DNA of 64,000 nucleotides from DATLGB01 sp963724135 (GTDB lineage Bacteria > Actinomycetota > Thermoleophilia > Solirubrobacterales > Solirubrobacteraceae). The notes under the pieces were generated by a model, which saw nothing but the letters and a program-made list of their open reading frames with translations, was not told the DNA's origin and ran no database searches. A program made the translations under genes and the position numbers. The stretch lies in NCBI GenBank assembly GCA_963724135.1, contig CAVRTA010000004.1, forward strand, positions 62,001-126,000, written 5' to 3'. Of the stretch, positions 59,905 to 64,000 are shown piece by piece (position 1 is the stretch's first letter; each line of letters opens with the position of its first letter).

Positions 59905-60445
59905 CGTGGACGAGCGGCCCGATCGACAGGGCGTAGAGGACCGTACCGACGCCGACGGTTCCTCCCAGTAGCCAGCCGGCGGCCAGCACGCTCACCTCGA
60001 TGCCCGTACGCACGACGCGGAGCGAGTGACCGCGCGCCGCCAGGCCCGTCATCAGGCCGTCGCGCGGGCCGGGACCGAGCCGGGCACCGATGTACATGCC
60101 GGTCGCGATCCCGTTGAGCACGACGCCGCCGGCCATCAGCGCCACCTGTCCCGCCAGGTCCTGCGCCGGGCTGAAGCGGTCGAGGAAGAACTGCATCACG
60201 AGCCCGACGAGGATCGCGTTGCTGATCGTGCCGAAGCCCGGCCGCTGGCGCAGGGGGATCCACAGCAGCAACACGAGCGCGCTGACGATCACCGTCCAGA
60301 TCCCCGTGCCCATGTCGGTCTGCCGTGCCAGCCCCTGGTGCAGAACGTCCCACGGGTCGTTGCCCAGCGTCGCGCGGATGATCATCGCGCAGCTGATTCC
60401 GTACAGGATCAAACCGGTGAACAGCTGGATCAGTCGACGGGGCAC
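59825..60445 (-). CDS. YczE-like membrane protein
   Basis: 206 residues from GTG 60445 (VPRRLIQLFTGLILYGISCA); longer starts read through the promoter palindrome. Five TM helices follow, including ATLGNDPWDVLHQGLARQTD, NAILVGLVMQFFLDRFSPAQ and GGVVLNGIATGMYIGARLGP with GPRDGLMTGLAARG. This is the YczE/YitT-like family. It is divergent from a MocR-type regulator (60506), the standard arrangement of yczE and yczR. The likely target is a membrane transporter of unknown substrate. Confidence 0.8.
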   Translation of the reverse strand: MPRRLIQLFTGLILYGISCAMIIRATLGNDPWDVLHQGLARQTDMGTGIWTVIVSALVLLLWIPLRQRPGFGTISNAILVGLVMQFFLDRFSPAQDLAGQVALMAGGVVLNGIATGMYIGARLGPGPRDGLMTGLAARGHSLRVVRTGIEVSVLAAGWLLGGTVGVGTVLYALSIGPLVHVTLPRFEIAERPPRAPAAPLASRTAP

Positions 60446-60461
60446 GGAGCCATTCTCGCGG

Positions 60462-60489
60462 AAGTGGCCCTGGACACATAGGGCCACTT
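60462..60489. promoter_or_regulatory. Palindromic operator of the YczE/MocR pair
   Basis: A perfect inverted repeat aagtggccct (60462-60471) and agggccactt (60480-60489), spacer ggacacat, lies between the divergent genes, 16 bp from each start. A MocR (YczR-type) regulator would be expected to bind here and control both genes. Confidence 0.82.
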
Positions 60490-60505
60490 GCGGCATCCTG
60501 GCCCA

Positions 60506-61939
60506 GTGGCGCAACGTGTGACGCCCGCAGCCCTGGACGATCTGCTCGGCCGCGCGTGGCGGCGGCCGGGGGAGTCGGCGTACGCGCTCGCGGACGGGCT
60601 GCGCGGGCTCGTCGTCAACGGGCGTGTGGCGGCGCGGACGCGCGTCCCCAGCGAGCGTGAGCTGTCGACCCGGCTGGGGATCAGCCGCGGTTCGGTCTCA
60701 CGCGCGTACGACCGCCTGCGCGAGGAGGGCTACCTCGTCTCCAGGCGCGGTGCCGGAAGCTGGCTGACCCTCCCCGAGGGGCGGGGACCGATCGCGCCCC
60801 CGGACGGAGGCGCCGCCGAGCTCAACCTGACCTGGGCGGCGCTGCCCGCGCCCGACCCGCTGCTCGCCCACGCTGCCGAGCGTGCTGCCGCCGCTCTTCC
60901 GCGCCTGCTGCACACGGCCGGCTACGACGCCGCCGGCGTGCCCGAGCTGCGTGCGGCCATCGCGGCGCGGCTGACCGAGCGAGGCCTCGCCACCCGCGCC
61001 GAGGAGGTGCTCGTCACCGCCGGCGCCCAGCACGCGCTGCACCTCCTGCTCACCCTGCTGGCCGGCCCCGGCGAGCGCGTCCTGGTCGACGCGCCCGCCT
61101 ACCCGCGCACGCTCGCGGCCATCCGCACGGCCCGCGCCCGAGCGCTCGCGGTCCCGCTCACGCCGAGCGGGTGGGACGTGGATGCCTGGGAGGCGACGCT
61201 GTCCGCCGGCGCTCCGGCGCTCGCGGTCACCGTCGCCGACTTCCACAACCCGACCGGGCTGACGATGAGCGCCGACCAGCGTCAGGCGCTCGCGCGCGCG
61301 TGCGCACGCGCGGGAACTTCACTGGTCGTGGACGAGACGTTCGCGGAGCTTCGCCTCGACGGTCCCGCGATGCCGCCGCCGCTGGGCGCATTCGACCTCA
61401 GCGCCGCTGTCATCACGGTCGGGACGCTGAGCAAGTCGGCGTGGGGCGGGCTGCGCGTGGGCTGGATCCGCGCGACGCGCCGGCTCGTCAACGAGCTCAC
61501 GACCGTGCGCGCCAGCCTCGACATGGCCGGGCCGGTCCTCGACCAACTGCTCGCGCTCGAGTTGCTGTCGGAGTGGGACGACGTGCTGGCGGACCGCCGC
61601 GCGCTGCTGAGCGACCGGCGCGCCGCGCTGTTCGAGGCGCTGGCCGCGCACGCACCGCACTGGGAGGTCCGCCGGCCGCGCGGCGGCATGACCGCGTGGG
61701 CGCGCCTGCCGGAGCCGGTCGCGACCCGCCTGGCCGGCGTCGCCGCGACGCGCGGCGTCGCCGTCACCCCCGGCCCCGCCTTCAGCGTCGACGGCACCTT
61801 CGAGCAGCACATCCGGCTCCCGTTCACCCTGCCGCCCGACGACCTGCGCGTGTCCGTCGCGCGACTGGCGGAGATCGCCGTCAACCTGACCGACCGGGGG
61901 CTGGGCGGGCCGGATTCCCGCGTGGCGCTGGCGGTGTGA
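60506..61939 (+). CDS. MocR/YczR-family regulator (GntR HTH + aminotransferase fold)
   Basis: 477 residues from GTG 60506 (VAQRVTPAALDDLLGRAWRR). The winged helix is RTRVPSERELSTRLGISRGS, VSRAYDRLREEGYLVSRRGA. The aminotransferase-like domain has AGYDAAGVPELRAAIAARLT, VADFHNPTGLTMSADQRQAL and the PLP-lysine site in TVGTLSKSAWGGLRVGWIRA. This MocR form senses PLP or an amino acid/vitamin signal. It is divergent from yczE with a shared palindrome, and overlaps the GFA gene by 1 base. Confidence 0.9.
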   Translation: MAQRVTPAALDDLLGRAWRRPGESAYALADGLRGLVVNGRVAARTRVPSERELSTRLGISRGSVSRAYDRLREEGYLVSRRGAGSWLTLPEGRGPIAPPDGGAAELNLTWAALPAPDPLLAHAAERAAAALPRLLHTAGYDAAGVPELRAAIAARLTERGLATRAEEVLVTAGAQHALHLLLTLLAGPGERVLVDAPAYPRTLAAIRTARARALAVPLTPSGWDVDAWEATLSAGAPALAVTVADFHNPTGLTMSADQRQALARACARAGTSLVVDETFAELRLDGPAMPPPLGAFDLSAAVITVGTLSKSAWGGLRVGWIRATRRLVNELTTVRASLDMAGPVLDQLLALELLSEWDDVLADRRALLSDRRAALFEALAAHAPHWEVRRPRGGMTAWARLPEPVATRLAGVAATRGVAVTPGPAFSVDGTFEQHIRLPFTLPPDDLRVSVARLAEIAVNLTDRGLGGPDSRVALAV

Positions 61940-62355
61940 TGACCGAGCCCGCAGCCACCGGCCGCTGCCTGTGCGGCGGCGTCCGCTTCGCCCTCTCACA
62001 GCCGCCGGCCGCGGCCGGCTACTGCCACTGCACGCGCTGCCAGCGCCGGACAGGAACCTCGCAATCGGCGCAGGCGCGCATCGACGCCGCGACCTTCACG
62101 CTGCTCGCAGGCGAGCAGCTCGTCAGGGCCTGGCGCCATGCCGACGGCGGCTTCGAGAAGTGCTTCTGCGCCGAGTGCGGCGCCCACCTGTTCAGCCGCA
62201 GCCCCGACGGGACGCAGATGAGCATCCGGCTGTCGGCGTTCGACGGCGATCCCGGCGTGCGCCCACAGTGGCGGGCGTTCGTCGACTACGCGGCGCCCTG
62301 GGAGCCCGTCCCCGACGACGGGCTCGAGCGCTTCCCCGAGGCTAAGCCCCGCTGA
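61939..62355 (+). CDS. GFA-family (glutathione-dependent formaldehyde-activating-like) protein
   Basis: 138 residues from ATG 61939, overlapping the MocR stop by one base. Cys-rich zinc sites are GRCLCGGVRFALSQ, GYCHCTRCQRRTGTSQSAQA and KCFCAECGAHLFSRSPDG, the GFA/CENP-V fold. Actinobacteria lack glutathione, so the enzymatic name is historical and the substrate is unknown. It is translationally coupled to the regulator. Confidence 0.88.
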   Translation: MTEPAATGRCLCGGVRFALSQPPAAAGYCHCTRCQRRTGTSQSAQARIDAATFTLLAGEQLVRAWRHADGGFEKCFCAECGAHLFSRSPDGTQMSIRLSAFDGDPGVRPQWRAFVDYAAPWEPVPDDGLERFPEAKPR

Positions 62356-62356
62356 C

Positions 62357-62743
62357 CCGCGACTGCCGGCCGACGCCGGTCCGCAACTCGCGCAGGCGGT
62401 TGCCAACGCGGTCAAGCACTTCAAGTTCGAGGAGCGCGGCAAGCGGCGCATCCACCAGAAGCTGACGCGCGCCGAGGTCAGGGCCTGCGGGCCCTGGTTG
62501 GCGGCGGAGCTCGACGAGCTCGCGCCGCGCGGGATCCTGGCGATGGGTGCGACCGCGACCACCCAGCTGCTCGGCGCCAAGGTGCGCGTGACCCAGGACC
62601 GGGGCCGGCCCCTGGACTCCGATCTGGCCGACGTCGTGATGGTGACGATCCATCCGTCGGCCATCCTGCGCGCCGAGGACCGCGAGGGGATGCGCGCGGG
62701 CTTCGCCGCAGATGCATCCGCGTTCGTGGCCGCCGTGCGATGA
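62357..62743 (+). pseudogene. UdgX-type uracil-DNA glycosylase, N-terminally truncated remnant
   Basis: The frame reads LPADAGPQLAQAVANAVKHF, then KFEERGKRRIHQKLTRAEVR, ACGPWLAAELDELAPRGILA and VVMVTIHPSAILRAEDREGM. The KRRIHQK stretch is the R-loop of UdgX, whose His forms a covalent bond with the abasic DNA. VTIHPSAILR is the second active-site motif. The N-terminal half with the Fe-S cysteines and the GEQPG(D/E)QED motif is missing: the part before AVANAVKHF is unlike UdgX. There is no good start codon before 62498 (TTG). It is likely dead, unless a second start or fusion supplies the rest. Confidence 0.75.
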
Positions 62744-62750
62744 TCGGCGC

Positions 62751-64000
62751 GTGATCGGCCGGCTCGTCCTGTTCGCGCTAGCCGCCGTAGCGGCTGCCAC
62801 GCAGCCCGCGCAGGCGGCGGAGCGGCCGATCGTCTACGCGATCGTGCTCGACGGGCTCGACGGGGACGCGGTGGACGCCTCGACCGCGCCGTTTCTGACG
62901 GCGCTGCTGTCGGGCGAGGGCGGGCGCGCGACCTACTACCCCGAGTCGCGCTCGGTGATGATCGCCGAGACCAACCCCAACCACACGGCGATGATGACGG
63001 GCGCCTACGGCGAGGACTCGGGGATCCCGGGCAACGCGTTCGCGCTGTACTCGCCGCTCGAGAACGAGGACTCGTGCCGGGCGACCGGCCCGGTGAACCT
63101 GGCCAAGCTGCCGTCGGTGACCTCGGGCGAGAACGCGAACTGCCCGGTGGCGCAGACCGTGTTCGAGGCGATCAAGCGGCAGGGCAACCCGGACGGACTG
63201 CTCACCGCGGCGGTGCTGGGCAAGCCGAAGCTCGGGCGGATCTTCGCCGGCAAGCGCTTCGACCCCCAGACGCGCGACGTCGATCACCTGTGGGCGCCGT
63301 GCGACGGTGAGCCCGACGACGACGAGTACTGCGGCGACGTGCAGACCAACCCGGTGTCCGGTTACGCATTCGACGACGGGCTGGTGATGGACGAGGTCCT
63401 GCGCACGATCCGCGACGGCGTGGGGAAGGCCAAGCGGCGCCCCGACTTCACGTTCGTGAACCTGCACCAGATCGACAGCGCCGGCCATGCGACAACGCCC
63501 GGCCCGGCGTATCAGGCCGCGATCATGCTCGCCGACATGGAGCTGGAGCGGCTCGTGGAGGAGCTGCGCGCGCGCGGCGAGTGGGAACGGACGGTGCTGA
63601 TCCTGCTCTCCGACCACTCGATGGACGCGACGCTCACCAAGACCAACCTCACCGGCGTGTTCACCGACGCGGGCGTCCCCGAGGATTCCTTCGTCGTCGT
63701 GCAGAACGGCAGCCTCGACGCGGTCTACCTCGCCGACCGCACCTCGTCCGGCCGCTTCAAGCTGCTCGAGCAGTTGCGCGCGGCGGCGCTCGCGAACTCC
63801 AACGTCGTCGAGGCTCTCTACCGCGAGCCCAATCCCGAGGACGGCGGCATGGCCCATACCGTCGACGGCATGCACCCGGGCTGGCGCGCGGCCGGAGAGC
63901 GCTCGGGGGACCTGATCGTCACGCACGCGCCCGGCGGGGCGTTCACCGATCCGTCGGAGACCTCGAACCCGCTGCCGGGCAACCACGGCGGGCCGCACAC
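62751..64000 (+). CDS. Secreted alkaline-phosphatase/phosphodiesterase-superfamily enzyme (cut by window end)
   Basis: GTG 62751 opens VIGRLVLFALAAVAAATQPA, a signal peptide. The type I phosphodiesterase/nucleotide pyrophosphatase core reads PIVYAIVLDGLDGDAVDAST (metal Asp), SVMIAETNPNHTAMMTGAYG (nucleophile Thr/Ser region), LHQIDSAGHATTPG (metal Asp/His), LLSDHSMDATLTKTN, and NHGGPH at the window end. The order and spacing fit the AP superfamily with two metal ions. The gene runs off the window at residue ~416. It releases phosphate or cleaves phosphodiesters outside the cell. Confidence 0.85.
   Translation, partial: MIGRLVLFALAAVAAATQPAQAAERPIVYAIVLDGLDGDAVDASTAPFLTALLSGEGGRATYYPESRSVMIAETNPNHTAMMTGAYGEDSGIPGNAFALYSPLENEDSCRATGPVNLAKLPSVTSGENANCPVAQTVFEAIKRQGNPDGLLTAAVLGKPKLGRIFAGKRFDPQTRDVDHLWAPCDGEPDDDEYCGDVQTNPVSGYAFDDGLVMDEVLRTIRDGVGKAKRRPDFTFVNLHQIDSAGHATTPGPAYQAAIMLADMELERLVEELRARGEWERTVLILLSDHSMDATLTKTNLTGVFTDAGVPEDSFVVVQNGSLDAVYLADRTSSGRFKLLEQLRAAALANSNVVEALYREPNPEDGGMAHTVDGMHPGWRAAGERSGDLIVTHAPGGAFTDPSETSNPLPGNHGGPH

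Overview
The window is very GC-rich, uses GTG and TTG starts freely, and joins many genes by ATGA or GTGA overlaps. It is rich in exported proteins with Arg-rich C-terminal tails and in twin-arginine-type ferritin-like proteins. This suggests an actinobacterium of the Thermoleophilia (Solirubrobacter/Conexibacter type). That placement is inferred from gene style, not from a marker gene. The first ~4 kb, and spots near 9.4, 13.2 and 28.9-29.7 kb, carry single-base frameshifts that break otherwise conserved proteins. Most look like draft-sequence errors rather than decay.

Layout. 1-4663: frameshifted genes for a CocE/NonD-type hydrolase, small secreted proteins, a secreted cupredoxin, an AbiEi/DUF559 protein and a secreted protein. 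4752-8058: an intact tRNA-Ser(CGA) and a ~3.2-kb integrative island bounded by a 60-bp copy of the tRNA 3' end. The island holds a nuclease-fold protein, a truncated tyrosine recombinase, a small DNA-binding protein, a Cys-rich protein and a small membrane protein. A ~308-bp inverted-repeat element with a 15-bp target duplication sits in the right att site. 8.5-12.7 kb: small enzymes, a ring-cleaving dioxygenase with a MarR-like operator, and an L,D-transpeptidase. 12.7-14.7 kb and 33.96-36.4 kb: two related clusters of exported ferritin-like proteins with TatA and a cupredoxin. One is an evident duplicate of the other that later lost 552 bp between short repeats. 15.3-25.6 kb: large secreted proteins (esterase, LVIVD-type, collagen-like, subtilase). 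26.2-33.9 kb: a two-component system, an epimerase and a tightly coupled operon of glycosyltransferases, a methyltransferase and a molybdopterin oxidoreductase.

36.7-43.5 kb: flavodoxin-like oxidoreductase, cation/proton antiporter, an Lcp-like haem oxygenase with its TetR regulator, a glycoside-hydrolase-like protein, a beta-propeller and a SUI1 protein. 43.6-49.7 kb: a STAS/ATPase partner-switch pair, then an iron ABC transporter and an OpgC-like membrane protein that share an IdeR/DtxR-like box. 49.9-64 kb: a second membrane molybdopterin oxidoreductase, GH10 xylanase, MaoC hydratase, flavin monooxygenase, a large LVIVD-type protein, luciferase-like oxidoreductase, a divergent YczE/MocR pair with a palindromic operator, a UdgX remnant, and an alkaline-phosphatase-family enzyme cut by the window end.

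The strongest themes are extracytoplasmic metal and redox proteins (ferritin-like, cupredoxins, molybdopterin enzymes, Lcp-like haem oxygenase) and local rearrangement (island, inverted-repeat element, duplication plus deletion, a chimeric ORF, a truncated udgX).
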